In this document: piece after piece, positions 16,643 through 25,449 of the stretch | How the letters are laid out: every line of letters starts with the position of its first letter | Numbering within the stretch: position 1 is the stretch's first letter | From: Planctomycetaceae bacterium | Lineage (GTDB): Bacteria; Planctomycetota; Planctomycetia; Planctomycetales; Planctomycetaceae | Reading direction: 5' to 3' | NCBI GenBank assembly: GCA_020638955.1 | Contig: JACKHO010000008.1 | Span: 1 to 64,000 of the forward strand | Length of the DNA: 64,000 nucleotides | Translations under genes and position numbers: made by a program | The notes under the pieces: generated by a model | What the model was told of the DNA's origin: nothing | The model's input: the letters and a program-made list of their open reading frames with translations, nothing else | Databases searched by the model: none

Positions 16643-17368
16643 ATGACGTTCTCGCATTCATCTCCCGGTGACTTTCGGTCGTGGATCGACGGGCGTCATG
16701 AGTCCGATGAGTTGAAACAATCGGCGCGGGATGCAGTCGACGACTATGAGTCGGCGCTCGCAGATTGCAACGCCGCTGATTCAGTCGACCGATTGTATGA
16801 CGCTGCAATCCACCTCTGTTCGATTGTGTGGGAAGTCGCGCTGCCGTTGCTTTCACAATTGGCCGGGTCGTCCGAATTGGCACGGCAACGCATTCAACGG
16901 CTGTCTACCGAACGCAACTCCGAATTGAGGCGGCGGTCAATCCAGTATCTTGACGATTTCTATCCACGGTCGTTCTGCATCCAGTTGCTGCACGGGCTGT
17001 TGCAGGACAGGAGTGCCAAGGTGCGTGGCTTTGCCGTGTCTCGCATTGAAGGCCTTGGGCTTGTGGAATTACTGCCGAATCTCAAGACCGCCTTGCATTC
17101 GGAGGAGAACAAGGTCGCCAGGTTTGAGTTGGACTACGCGCTCTGCATGTTGCGGGATGGCTACTACGAAATGCATCGATCGGGGTATTGCCTCGCAATT
17201 AGAAACGCCGACTCCGGCCCCGGTGGCGCAGTTTGGATCAGGAATTTCCGGGGCAAACCGCTTTCTGCTGAACGAGTGCGCGAATTGGGGATTGATGTCC
17301 TTTGCAGGGAGGTTCTCGATAATCACGGCGTCAAACCGCTGCGACCATGGCAATGGAAGGATGAATAA
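16643..17368 (+). CDS. HEAT-repeat-like hypothetical protein
   Basis: 241 residues, soluble and almost all helical. The central part looks like degenerate HEAT units: LRRRSIQYLDDFYPRSFC, then LHGLLQDRSAKVRGFAVSRIEGLG, then LLPNLKTALHSEENKVARFELDYAL. HEAT proteins act as binding scaffolds; no enzyme motif is present. The C-terminal 60 residues form a small extra domain ending PWQWKDE. It is a lone gene between repeat regions, convergent with the gene at 17401. Function unknown. Confidence 0.6.
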   Translation: MTFSHSSPGDFRSWIDGRHESDELKQSARDAVDDYESALADCNAADSVDRLYDAAIHLCSIVWEVALPLLSQLAGSSELARQRIQRLSTERNSELRRRSIQYLDDFYPRSFCIQLLHGLLQDRSAKVRGFAVSRIEGLGLVELLPNLKTALHSEENKVARFELDYALCMLRDGYYEMHRSGYCLAIRNADSGPGGAVWIRNFRGKPLSAERVRELGIDVLCREVLDNHGVKPLRPWQWKDE

Positions 17369-17400
17369 CGATTGCGTCTGCATGCGAGTCGACAAACAAC

Positions 17401-17940
17401 TCACGGAGCATTCTCGGCCAGCCACTCTTGGATGGCTTGCTGGTAGAATCGGCGCTCGGGTGCGGTTTTCAGGATGTACTGCTGGTAGCTGAGCAGGGCT
17501 GATTCGGGCGTCATTTCATCTCCAGTAGTGATGCCGTTCTTGAGGCAGTAGGGGACGAGATAGACATCGCCTTCTCCAAACAGTGGTGAGTCGGATCCAG
17601 TCGTGGTGACCGTGCTGGCGAGTTCCCATCCAATTTGTCCGGGAGTCAATCCCGGTAAGCCGTTTGCGGTGGCCCAGTCGGAGACGTCGTTCGTTGTGAT
17701 GCGATCAGAAACTGTCACTCCATTTTCGATGAGGATGGTTCGATCAGCCCCCGTGAGCACGCATTTGTAGTACTGCTCTTCGACGACTTGCGTTGTCTCA
17801 ACGCCATGCGTGCCGTCCCAGTTCAACAGCCAGATGCTGAGGGCGACAATCAAAATCATGCCCAAGAGCGCAGCCGTAATCTTGTACTTCCAATAGCGGT
17901 CATCTGCGGGTGGTTGCGACGGACCTGGTTTTGCATCCAT
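17401..17940 (-). CDS. Hypothetical single-TM protein, 179 aa
   Basis: Not recognised. After a short Pro-rich, hydrophilic start there is one membrane helix (about 21-41, LLGMILIVALSIWLL), so the bulk is predicted to lie outside the membrane. The soluble part contains two Cys (in YYKCVLTG and VPYCLKNG), which could form a disulfide, and ends in an amphipathic helix. No catalytic motif was seen. It is convergent with the HEAT-like gene, with 32 bp between. Confidence 0.55.
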   Translation of the reverse strand: MDAKPGPSQPPADDRYWKYKITAALLGMILIVALSIWLLNWDGTHGVETTQVVEEQYYKCVLTGADRTILIENGVTVSDRITTNDVSDWATANGLPGLTPGQIGWELASTVTTTGSDSPLFGEGDVYLVPYCLKNGITTGDEMTPESALLSYQQYILKTAPERRFYQQAIQEWLAENAP

Positions 17941-18327
17941 GACATGCTCGTTCAGTGACGGGGCGGCTTGGGAATTGCAAAGGACGAGACGTCGCAGCGC
18001 TGGGAAGTGTTCCGCGAATTATTGCGGTACCGTCAATAGATTGCCACAAAAAGCACGAAAAGTCACGAAAACAAGAAGGGCAGTTTCGCGCCTTTCCCTG
18101 GTTCCCATACTGCAGTGTGTGAACTCTCGCATGCCGGACGGCGCATTGAAATCGTTCCCAAGCTGGAGCTTGGTAACGAGGGTGTTTTAATCGTTCACTT
18201 TCGTGCCTTTTTGTGTTTTTCGTGGCCCTACTTTCTGAATCTCAAGGAACGGGCCGACGAAAAAAGCCTGAAGCAACGAATGCTCCAGGCCAAAGTGGGT
18301 TAATGAACTACGCGGTGCTGGTTGACG
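17941..18327. other. Gene-free spacer containing a split repeat
   Basis: Most of the length is the second CACAAA/TTTGTG-armed repeat (18042-18268), with an insert of about 100 bp between its arms. No gene was recognised. Confidence 0.55.
18042..18268. repeat. CACAAA/TTTGTG-armed repeat, copy 2, with an insert
   Basis: The left arm starts at GCCACAAAAAGCACGAAAAG (18043) and the right arm TTTCGTGCCTTTTTGTG lies at about 18199-18215. The tail ACGGGCCGACGAAAAAAGCC ends near 18268, as in the copy at 16413-16526. About 100 bp of unrelated sequence separates the arms. Confidence 0.65.
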
Positions 18328-18684
18328 TCAACCAGCGAACTGGAGTTGTTCGCGGCGGTCGCGATGGTGCAGGGCTTTCTTTTGTTTGCGTTCTGACTTT
18401 TTGCTCAGTGCAAAAGCTGCGCGGCGGGCCACGCGTTGCATGAGCGTCAGCACGTTCTCGTCCTGGTCGTAGATAACAACGGGCGGCATGTTGCGTACGT
18501 GCAGCACACAGCGACACTGTTTGTTCGCACCACCGCGCGGGCCGTTCACGTCTTCCAGGAATACGCGAACTCCGAGCAGGCGGCGACCAAAACGGTCCAG
18601 GGCTCGGGTGAGGATGTCTTCGTGCAGTTCCGGTTTCCCGAGTTCAACACGATGTCCACCACTGAAACGAATCTGAAAATTCAT
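18328..18684 (-). CDS. HPF/S30EA-like ribosome-hibernation-type protein, short form
   Basis: 118 residues from the ATG at 18684, which has GAGGAGATGG just upstream; the longer frame to 18732 is not needed. The pattern (FQIRFSGGHR, a helix, VRVFLEDVNG, CRCVLHVRNM, a final helix VLTLMQRVARRAAFAL) follows the beta-alpha-beta-beta-beta-alpha fold of the HPF/YfiA family, which binds the 30S decoding region during stationary phase. It lacks the long C-terminal dimerisation domain, so it would be a short-form factor. A basic tail (KKSERKQKKALHHRDRR) is present. Assignment is from fold pattern and is moderate. Confidence 0.6.
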   Translation of the reverse strand: MNFQIRFSGGHRVELGKPELHEDILTRALDRFGRRLLGVRVFLEDVNGPRGGANKQCRCVLHVRNMPPVVIYDQDENVLTLMQRVARRAAFALSKKSERKQKKALHHRDRREQLQFAG

Positions 18685-19421
18685 CAGCCATCTCCTCAAA
18701 GAATCCAAAGATGGGGTCATTCCTCTCAACATTTAGTATACGCTCAACTCTCTCCCGGACCAGATCAATTTTTGCGCGTTTTCACTCTGGAAGAACAAAT
18801 TGAAAAAAGGTGAAAAATGGGTTGAATTGTGCCGCCGATAGACCAGTAAACCAGTCGTCCGTCTATCGTTAAGTGTCCTGGTCTTGGTAGTTTTCCGGGT
18901 GCCAATGGCGGCCGGATTTAATGAGGTCGCCGAAAGTGTGCCACTGGCATTTTGCCAGTGCCGCTGCGGCTTCGATACAGGTTACGGTTCAATGGGATCG
19001 CCGAAAGGCAGAGGTCGCTGGCACATTTCATCTGACTCAATCACGTTGGCGTGACGGCAATTCTTGTTGGCGGTGGGAGTGTGGCCGGCTGCGATCCACA
19101 AACAGGAATGTCTGTGCCACTGGGGCAGACATTGGCCACAAAAAAACGTAAAGTCGCAAAAACAAGTTGATCTGCAGAGGAAGGCCTGCGGGAGTTTTCG
19201 CGAGGAGATCTCATGAATGCACCTCCAGTTGAGCAAGACACGCGGGAGCATGCCCAACTAGCCTGCGCTGGCTGGCCAACCAGTGTTTAAAGTGTCACGC
19301 CCCGGACCCCAAATCATCAGAAGACCTCGCGGCGGGATTGATTGTCAGTATTCCGGTTGCGGAAAGATAACCACAAAAGGCACTGAAGACACGAACGAAT
19401 GGCTCAGCGATCGCTCAAATT
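18685..19421. other. 737-bp gene-free region rich in repeats
   Basis: Contains a perfect palindrome CACTGGCA/TGCCAGTG (18942-18960), an isolated A-rich repeat arm near 19133-19165, and a fragment of the same kind near 19370-19400. Open frames here run through the repeats and do not look like proteins. No RNA gene was recognised. Confidence 0.5.
18942..18960. repeat. Short GTGCCACTG palindrome
   Basis: CACTGGCA and TGCCAGTG around a TTT loop, in a GTGCCACTG context like the hairpin at 9624-9642 and the degraded copy near 16568. Confidence 0.6.
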
Positions 19422-19967
19422 TCACGTAGCGTCAACTCGCGTTACTCTCGGATACATGAGCACCAGGCCCATGCCCGTATAACAGGTCAGGTGAATCTCA
19501 CCCGTTCCAGATTGCACGGCCTTTCTTCTGACGACACATGTTCCGGCGAACCGGTCATGAAGTGTTTGTTTGTCATCATCAACTCCTGACCAGACATAGT
19601 CGATTAGTAGTCGAAACGGTCCAAACAACCCAATCAACAGGCGGTATGTCATGCACAGAATGGATGGCTTCCCTCCTCGCAGGTCAACGATCTTGGAGCC
19701 CGTCAACCAATACCCCACCGTACCAATTCGCGATGTCTTGACAACTGTCAAATAAATCCAGGCGAGGAAGAGCCCAAGTAGCGTGAGATCCAATTCATCG
19801 ATGTGGCCGCTCCTGATGACAAATAGAACGACGGAAGACAACATCCATGTCGCGATAATCGCAAGAAGATCAATGACCACAATGAATACTCGCCATCGGC
19901 CCCTGATGTAGTCATCAGGAGCGAAACTGACACCGCGACCGAGCGACGTATCACGTTCACTGCTCAT
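19422..19967 (-). CDS. RDD-family membrane protein
   Basis: 181 residues with membrane helices at about 25-50 and 63-80 and a further hydrophobic segment at about 105-120. The RDD signature appears in the pattern R-x2-VFIVVIDLL near residue 27 and in the TVGYWLTGSKIVDLRGGKPS segment at about 85-104, followed by DDDKQTLHDRFAGTCVV. RDD proteins are poorly understood; some are linked to sodium/proton exchange. It is a single gene, with a repeat-rich spacer downstream and 93 bp to the DUF3592 gene upstream. Confidence 0.75.
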   Translation of the reverse strand: MSSERDTSLGRGVSFAPDDYIRGRWRVFIVVIDLLAIIATWMLSSVVLFVIRSGHIDELDLTLLGLFLAWIYLTVVKTSRIGTVGYWLTGSKIVDLRGGKPSILCMTYRLLIGLFGPFRLLIDYVWSGVDDDKQTLHDRFAGTCVVRRKAVQSGTGEIHLTCYTGMGLVLMYPRVTRVDAT

Positions 19968-20060
19968 TGGGAAGCACCAACCTCATTAGTTTCCGTTGAC
20001 AAGCAAGCCATGCAGCGCATTCATCATCTGGACATCAGTATTCAGTGGACCTATAAGATT

Positions 20061-20519
20061 TCAAGAACGTCGACTCTTGAGAATTGGCGAATTTGCTTCG
20101 CGGGCCAGTTGCCAAATCATGAAGCCTGCGAAGGCCACGCTGGCGACCACAATGTAAATGGGAATCATTGACTGCAGTCCCGCAATGCGGGCGGAGGATT
20201 CATCACCCTGGAAGTACTGGATTGTGACTGCCTGACCCACGACGAAGTTTCGTCCGTATTCGGTGGTGGCCGTCCCCGGAAACTCGGCACCGGAAGCGTC
20301 TGGGTAGCTAAATTGTAAGACAAGTCGATTAGAGGGATCGGACGTGTGTCGATACTGGCGACCTTCGAAGGGAACGACCTGAACGTCGTTAATAACTCCC
20401 TGGGCACGGTGGGCGAACATCAGATAATTGAGTTCGGTCAATGAGTAAAAGCAACTCACGGCGAATATAATTCCCGCCGCCAGTGCGAGCCGGATTTTGA
20501 GCAGTTCAGTACGTGACAT
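20061..20519 (-). CDS. DUF3592 membrane protein
   Basis: 152 residues from the ATG at 20519; codons further upstream overlap the transporter gene. Two membrane helices (about 9-30 and 110-135) flank an extracytoplasmic beta domain with RAQGVINDVQVVPFEG and FVVGQAVTIQYFQGD, which is the DUF3592 pattern. Its function is unknown. It is the last gene of the minus-strand operon gcvT - RND transporter - DUF3592, starting 13 bp after the transporter stop, so translation is probably coupled. Confidence 0.7.
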   Translation of the reverse strand: MSRTELLKIRLALAAGIIFAVSCFYSLTELNYLMFAHRAQGVINDVQVVPFEGRQYRHTSDPSNRLVLQFSYPDASGAEFPGTATTEYGRNFVVGQAVTIQYFQGDESSARIAGLQSMIPIYIVVASVAFAGFMIWQLAREANSPILKSRRS

Positions 20520-20532
20520 GGACCGCCTCACC

Positions 20533-23500
20533 CTATTCCGGCAGCGACACCAACTCCCCTTCATCCCCTTTGGAATTCGGGACCAGGCCAAAGAGTCGCC
20601 GCACGAACCCTTCGGCATCCAGCATCAAACTAAACCCGGCGGGAATAAGAATCAACGTAAAGATGGTCGAAATAATGAGACCGCCGAGCACCACACTTCC
20701 CAGTCCGCGGTACAGCTCACTTCCCGCACCGGGCGCCCACACAATGTGTCCGCCTTCCCACGACGGCAACGGAACCACGAGTGGCAGCATACCGAGCACG
20801 GTGGTCATGGTACTCATCAGGATGGGACGGACACGCGTGCGTACACTGTCGACAATGGCGTCGGTCTCGCCCATTCCCTCTTCGCGCATGTTACTCAGCG
20901 CCTGGTGCACAATGAGAATGGCGTTGTTCACCACGGTGCCGATGAGAATGACGAATCCCAGCATGGTCAGCACGTCGAGTGTTTGCGGAATGAACAGGTT
21001 CAACATCGCCAATCCACCGAATCCGCCGACAAGCGCGAGCAGCACGCTGGTCATAATGACGAGGGGATACAGGTACGACTCGAACAGCGCGGCCATCAGC
21101 AGGTAGGTAATGAGCGCAGCGAGAATAAGGTTCCCGGACATGGCTCGGCGTGTATCGGCCAGTTTGTCCGACGTTCCGGCCAGCCTGATTTGATACTGCC
21201 CGCTGCGGCACAATGGCGACTCCAGCACCGGACGCCGAATTTCCTGATCAACCTTCAAAATTGCCGATTCCAATGCCATGGTCGGTGCGGGCTTAATTTG
21301 CACCGTCACCGAACGTTGACGCTCAATATGGTTCAGTCGCTCTGGACCACCTGTGGGCACGACATCGGCGACGGCACCGAGGTTAATGAGCTTACCGCCC
21401 GGTGAACTGACGGGCAGATTTGCCAGGTCCTGTTCGCGCGAGGCAAATTGATCGGCCCCGTAAATGACGAGGTCAATTTCGCGGCCCTGGTGTTGATAGT
21501 CGCCCGCGTACGCACCATCGACCAGAGCGTTGACCGTGTAGCCGAGGTCATCTGCAGACATTCCCAAGTCGGCGGCCTGTTCCCAACGCGGACGCACGTG
21601 CAATTCGGGGTTTGTCGATTCCAGGTTCTGCATGGGGCGTGCCTGGTGACCTTGATCGGCCGGGAAGACGCCCGATTCAGCGTACGGTCCAATCCCTGCG
21701 GCACGCATGAAGACATCGGCTCCAATGACGTTGAGTTGCTCAATGTCCGGACCGGTGATTTCCACATCAACCGCGCGTCCGCCGCTCAAGCCGCCAGAGA
21801 AGAGACTCGACTGCGTTACGATTGGAATAATCCCGGGGATGCGTCCCGCAGCCTGTCGCAGTACGGGGACAAGTTCGCCGGCCCGCAATGGATCTTCCGC
21901 TTTGCAACCCATGAACAGGTTTCCGCCGCGGGCCACGAAGAAGAAGTTTTCCATGCGTGGCCCTTTCAGGGCAGCTTCTTCTGGTGAACCGCGTTCGCTT
22001 TCCCAGTAGGGAGCCAGTTCCGATTCGACGTCGCGTCCGATTTCGATCATGTGGTCGAGGTTGTAACCAGGAGGCGGCAACAGGATGGCGAACACCAGGT
22101 TCCGGTTTCCTTCCGGCAGGTACTCCGTCGGCGGCATGAGGACGCGGGCACCGAAGTAGGAGACACCGACGAAAATGACGCACACCAGCAGTTTGATGAC
22201 GACGTTTCCGGGCATCGAAATCATCATGCGGATGCCATTGGCGAATGAGCCGACCAGCATTGTCCACAGGGATGTCCGAGGGGGAGCGGCATTCTGCGCT
22301 GCATCCTGCTTCTCTTTCTGCTGCGCCAGAATTCGCTGTGCGGCCGTCGGAATGACCGTGACCGACACAATGAGAGAGAGTCCCACCGCACAGCTAATGG
22401 CAATGGCAATGTCGCGGAACAACTGCCCCGCCTGACCTTCCATAAAGACCACAGGCACGAACACGGCCAGCGTGGTGAGCGTCGAAGCCAGCACGGCTCC
22501 CCACACTTCCTGAGCCCCTTTTAATGAAGCCACCTGTGGCGACTCGCCAAGTTGATACCGGCGGAAAATGTTTTCGTAGACCACAATGGCGTTGTCGACC
22601 ACCATCCCGACCGCGAACGCCATTCCGGCCAGACTGATGACGTTAATACTGCGGCCAAACCCCCGGATAAACAGGAACGAAGCCACAATACTAATGGGAA
22701 TCGACAGGCCAATAATGATGACACTGCGCGGGCTCCCGAGGAACAGCAGCAGCACGAAAATCGCCAGGCCACCACCGAGATAAATGTTGCTGGTCACCAA
22801 ATCGGTCGCGGAATAAATGTACTCGGTCTGGTCGTACACCTGATCCAGCGTGAGTCCCCGTTGGGCCAGCACACCGAGTTTCAGCTCTTCAATGGCAATA
22901 CGAATGCAGTCTCCGAACTCTTTTTTTGCGTCGGCCAACTCAACTTCAGTCAGTTCGCCGTCGCCATTCAAATCGAGTTCTGCAACGGGAGGCCCCATGA
23001 TTTCCAGCACGTTCGTTCCGGGCGACTGCTGACAGTTAATGGCCAGACCGTCGACACCTTTCTGACGTACCGTTCCATCGGGTTTCTTGTAATCGATTCC
23101 CACCGTCGCCACGTCACTGACTCTCACTGGAGCGTTGTCCCGAATACCAATAATGGTGTCGGCAACCTGCTCTGGCGTGTTGTACTGACCAATGGTCCGC
23201 ACGACTTCCCGGTGCTTCCCTTCCCAGATATCGCCAGCAGAGGTGTTCTTGTTCTGACTACGTAACGCCCGCCGCAAATCAGCCACGGTGACCTGATGCG
23301 CCGCCAGTCGCACGGGATCAACCACCACGCGGAATTCCTGATCGCGTCCGCCCAGCACGTTGGCGTTGGAAACTCCTGGAATTCGTTCCAACCGTGCCTC
23401 AATGAAATCTTCGGCGAATCGCCGCATGAGTGCGGGCTCCGGACTTCCCGCGAGCAATTCATCCAACGCCGGATATTGGTCTGACATTTTGCGGAGAATC

Positions 23501-24036
23501 CCCAGGTCCGGCTCCGTCCGTCCATCAAGAAACCTCGACAGCGGTTCACTCAATTCGGGATGCACTGCAGCAAAAGCGGACAACTCTTCACGTGTTGGGG
23601 GAATGGGTTTGAGAATGACCCACGCGATGAACTCGTTTCCCTGAGCCCCTTCGGTAATGGTCGGCTCGCGTGCATCTTCGGGATACTCCGCCACCTGATT
23701 CAGCTTGTCGCTCACCTTGGCACGAGCTTCGCCGAGGTCGAACCCGACGGGAAACTTCAGCGTAATTGTCCCGCTGGAATCGCGGCTCTCACTCTTAAAT
23801 TCCTGCAGGCCTTCAACGCTTTTCAGCTGCTCTTCCTGCTCGTCGATGATTTCGCGTTCCACCTCCTGAGCACTGGCCCCCGGCCAGACGGTGGTCACGG
23901 TAATTTCGGGCTCAGCGACGTCGGGCGTCAGCTGAACCGGTGTGTTGAAGAGCGCAAGTGCCCCGAAGAGCATGGCCAGCAGCACGCCCACGCTCACCTT
24001 GACGGGGTTTTCGCACGAAAAGCGAATGGGGTCCAT
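20533..24036 (-). CDS. RND-family transporter with an EF-hand-like insert
   Basis: 1167 residues from the ATG at 24036 (MDPIRFSCENPVK), 10 bp after the gcvT stop. It has the RND plan: TM1, a porter domain beginning VWPGASAQEVEREI, a TM block containing GMAFAVGMVVDNAIVVYEN (the TM4 signature with a single Asp, where AcrB has two), then a duplicated half with a C-terminal TM block. The porter region is enlarged by about 60 residues near 145-205. At about 353-368, just before the TM2 region, it has DLNGDGELTEVEL, a canonical EF-hand calcium loop. RND pumps use the proton gradient; the substrate is unknown. No membrane-fusion or outer-membrane partner gene is adjacent. Confidence 0.88.
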   Translation of the reverse strand: MDPIRFSCENPVKVSVGVLLAMLFGALALFNTPVQLTPDVAEPEITVTTVWPGASAQEVEREIIDEQEEQLKSVEGLQEFKSESRDSSGTITLKFPVGFDLGEARAKVSDKLNQVAEYPEDAREPTITEGAQGNEFIAWVILKPIPPTREELSAFAAVHPELSEPLSRFLDGRTEPDLGILRKMSDQYPALDELLAGSPEPALMRRFAEDFIEARLERIPGVSNANVLGGRDQEFRVVVDPVRLAAHQVTVADLRRALRSQNKNTSAGDIWEGKHREVVRTIGQYNTPEQVADTIIGIRDNAPVRVSDVATVGIDYKKPDGTVRQKGVDGLAINCQQSPGTNVLEIMGPPVAELDLNGDGELTEVELADAKKEFGDCIRIAIEELKLGVLAQRGLTLDQVYDQTEYIYSATDLVTSNIYLGGGLAIFVLLLFLGSPRSVIIIGLSIPISIVASFLFIRGFGRSINVISLAGMAFAVGMVVDNAIVVYENIFRRYQLGESPQVASLKGAQEVWGAVLASTLTTLAVFVPVVFMEGQAGQLFRDIAIAISCAVGLSLIVSVTVIPTAAQRILAQQKEKQDAAQNAAPPRTSLWTMLVGSFANGIRMMISMPGNVVIKLLVCVIFVGVSYFGARVLMPPTEYLPEGNRNLVFAILLPPPGYNLDHMIEIGRDVESELAPYWESERGSPEEAALKGPRMENFFFVARGGNLFMGCKAEDPLRAGELVPVLRQAAGRIPGIIPIVTQSSLFSGGLSGGRAVDVEITGPDIEQLNVIGADVFMRAAGIGPYAESGVFPADQGHQARPMQNLESTNPELHVRPRWEQAADLGMSADDLGYTVNALVDGAYAGDYQHQGREIDLVIYGADQFASREQDLANLPVSSPGGKLINLGAVADVVPTGGPERLNHIERQRSVTVQIKPAPTMALESAILKVDQEIRRPVLESPLCRSGQYQIRLAGTSDKLADTRRAMSGNLILAALITYLLMAALFESYLYPLVIMTSVLLALVGGFGGLAMLNLFIPQTLDVLTMLGFVILIGTVVNNAILIVHQALSNMREEGMGETDAIVDSVRTRVRPILMSTMTTVLGMLPLVVPLPSWEGGHIVWAPGAGSELYRGLGSVVLGGLIISTIFTLILIPAGFSLMLDAEGFVRRLFGLVPNSKGDEGELVSLPE

Positions 24037-24046
24037 ATGCGGTGTC

Positions 24047-25132
24047 TTACTTCTGACGACGATAAAACGGCAACGCAACCACCTCAGCCGCCACACATTT
24101 TCCGCGAATATCAACTTCGACGGCTGTTCCGGGCTGCGAAAGGTTTCCTGGAACGTAAGCCATAGCAATGACCTCGTTCAATGTCGGTGAGAAAGTTCCC
24201 GACGTAATATGTCCAACCTCTGCATTCTCAGCCCGAACAATCGCACCCTCGCGGGCAATACGTTTTCCTTCGAGTTTCAGGCCGACACGCACTGGCAAAT
24301 CGGTCCGGGCGGAAATCACTTTCAGTGCTGACTTTCCGAAGAATTCGCCAGCATCCATTTTCACGCCGAAGGCGAGACCCGCAGTAAGGGGATCCGTGCG
24401 TTCGTCCATTTCGTGGCCGTATAACGGCATCGCCGCTTCGAGACGCAACGTATCGCGACAGCCTAAGCCACAAGGTGTGATGTCAGCTTCAGCACCACTC
24501 TGCAGCACCGACTGCCAGACCTCGCTCCCTTCCGCGAGAGAGACAATGACCTCGAAACCATCTTCGCCGGTATAGCCAGTCCGGCTGATGGTCGCCTTCT
24601 TGCCGAAGACTTCCGCGTCCAGCACGGTGTAGTATTTCATCGAACCCAAATCGGCAGAGGCATTTGGCCCCAGCACATCCAGGCTGCGTGGTCCCTGAAG
24701 GGCAAACATGAACGTAGTGGTTGTCTGATCATCCACCTGCACATCGAATCCGCCACGATGTTCTTCAATCCAACTCACAATTTTGTCGCGGTTCGACGCA
24801 TTGACCACGAGCATGTAGCGGTCTTCAAACCGGTACACGAGCACGTCGTCGAGAATGCCTCCCTGCTCGTTGCAGACGAGCGAGTAGCGAACCTGTCCGA
24901 CGCGGAGTCGGGTGACGTCGTTCGTCAGCAGCCGATCGAGAAACTTCTCGGCGTCTGGTCCGGTGAAGATAATCCGGCCCATGTGTGCGATGTCGAACAA
25001 TCCCACACGTTCACGGACGGCCGCATGTTCTACTGTAATCGTGGAGTACTGAATGGGCATCGACCAGCCGGCAAAGTCGACCATTCGACCGCCGTTGGCG
25101 GCGTGCCAGTCGTGAAGTGCAGTTTGAAGCAT
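24047..25132 (-). CDS. gcvT: Aminomethyltransferase, glycine cleavage system T protein
   Basis: 361 residues, the usual length. It carries the T-protein hallmarks: DFAGWSMPIQYS near residue 20, DIAHMGRIIFTGPDAEKFL, LVCNEQGGILDDVLVY (the folate-site Asp), and SRTGYTGEDGFEV. It transfers the methylene group from the aminomethyl-lipoyl H protein to tetrahydrofolate. No gcvH or gcvP is nearby; instead an RND transporter starts 10 bp downstream, an unusual operon partner. No glycine riboswitch was seen in the 200 bp upstream. It is divergent from lysS. Confidence 0.93.
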   Translation of the reverse strand: MLQTALHDWHAANGGRMVDFAGWSMPIQYSTITVEHAAVRERVGLFDIAHMGRIIFTGPDAEKFLDRLLTNDVTRLRVGQVRYSLVCNEQGGILDDVLVYRFEDRYMLVVNASNRDKIVSWIEEHRGGFDVQVDDQTTTTFMFALQGPRSLDVLGPNASADLGSMKYYTVLDAEVFGKKATISRTGYTGEDGFEVIVSLAEGSEVWQSVLQSGAEADITPCGLGCRDTLRLEAAMPLYGHEMDERTDPLTAGLAFGVKMDAGEFFGKSALKVISARTDLPVRVGLKLEGKRIAREGAIVRAENAEVGHITSGTFSPTLNEVIAMAYVPGNLSQPGTAVEVDIRGKCVAAEVVALPFYRRQK

Positions 25133-25449
25133 GAGGGGCTCACTAACAATTTGCGTAAAACGCCAATGTTAGCGAACCCGCCCCCCGTGCTGCGAATCCA
25201 CTGGGGAAGGAATCGCAAAACGGCAGAATTCGGAGTCCTCACGAAGAGTAGGCCGGACCGCAGGCCGCGAGTTGTCGCCGGAACTGCGCAAACTTGGTCC
25301 CATTCCTTCGACGATGAAGCAATTCGCTCAATCGTTTTGCCGCGGCCGAAGTTCCGGCAACAGTTCGGTTTGCTCCGGTCCGGCCTACGATTGAATTTCA
25401 GGAGGAATTCCCCGCCCGGCGTTTGACCGCAGGGATTCGTTTCGCAACC
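25133..25449. other. Divergent intergenic region between gcvT and lysS
   Basis: About half of it is a 141-bp MITE-like repeat (25248-25388). GGAGGA at 25401-25406 lies before a TTG (25423) in the lysS frame. No riboswitch or clear promoter was found. Confidence 0.55.
25248..25388 (+). repeat. 141-bp MITE-like element with 11-bp terminal inverted repeats
   Basis: The ends GTAGGCCGGAC (25248-25258) and GTCCGGCCTAC (25378-25388) are perfect inverted repeats. An inner pair, GCCGGAACTGCGC and GGCCGAAGTTCCGGC, is also partly inverted. A related copy in the opposite orientation lies at 49270-49408 and a fragment at 9553-9593. No coding capacity, so any mobility would have to be in trans. Confidence 0.8.

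Noticed and set aside
20497..21405. 302-codon plus-strand frame inside the RND transporter gene
   Set aside because: Antisense to conserved transporter sequence and His/Gln/Arg-rich without family features.
25133..25250. Glycine riboswitch upstream of gcvT
   Set aside because: No tandem aptamer-like conserved core was found in the leader.
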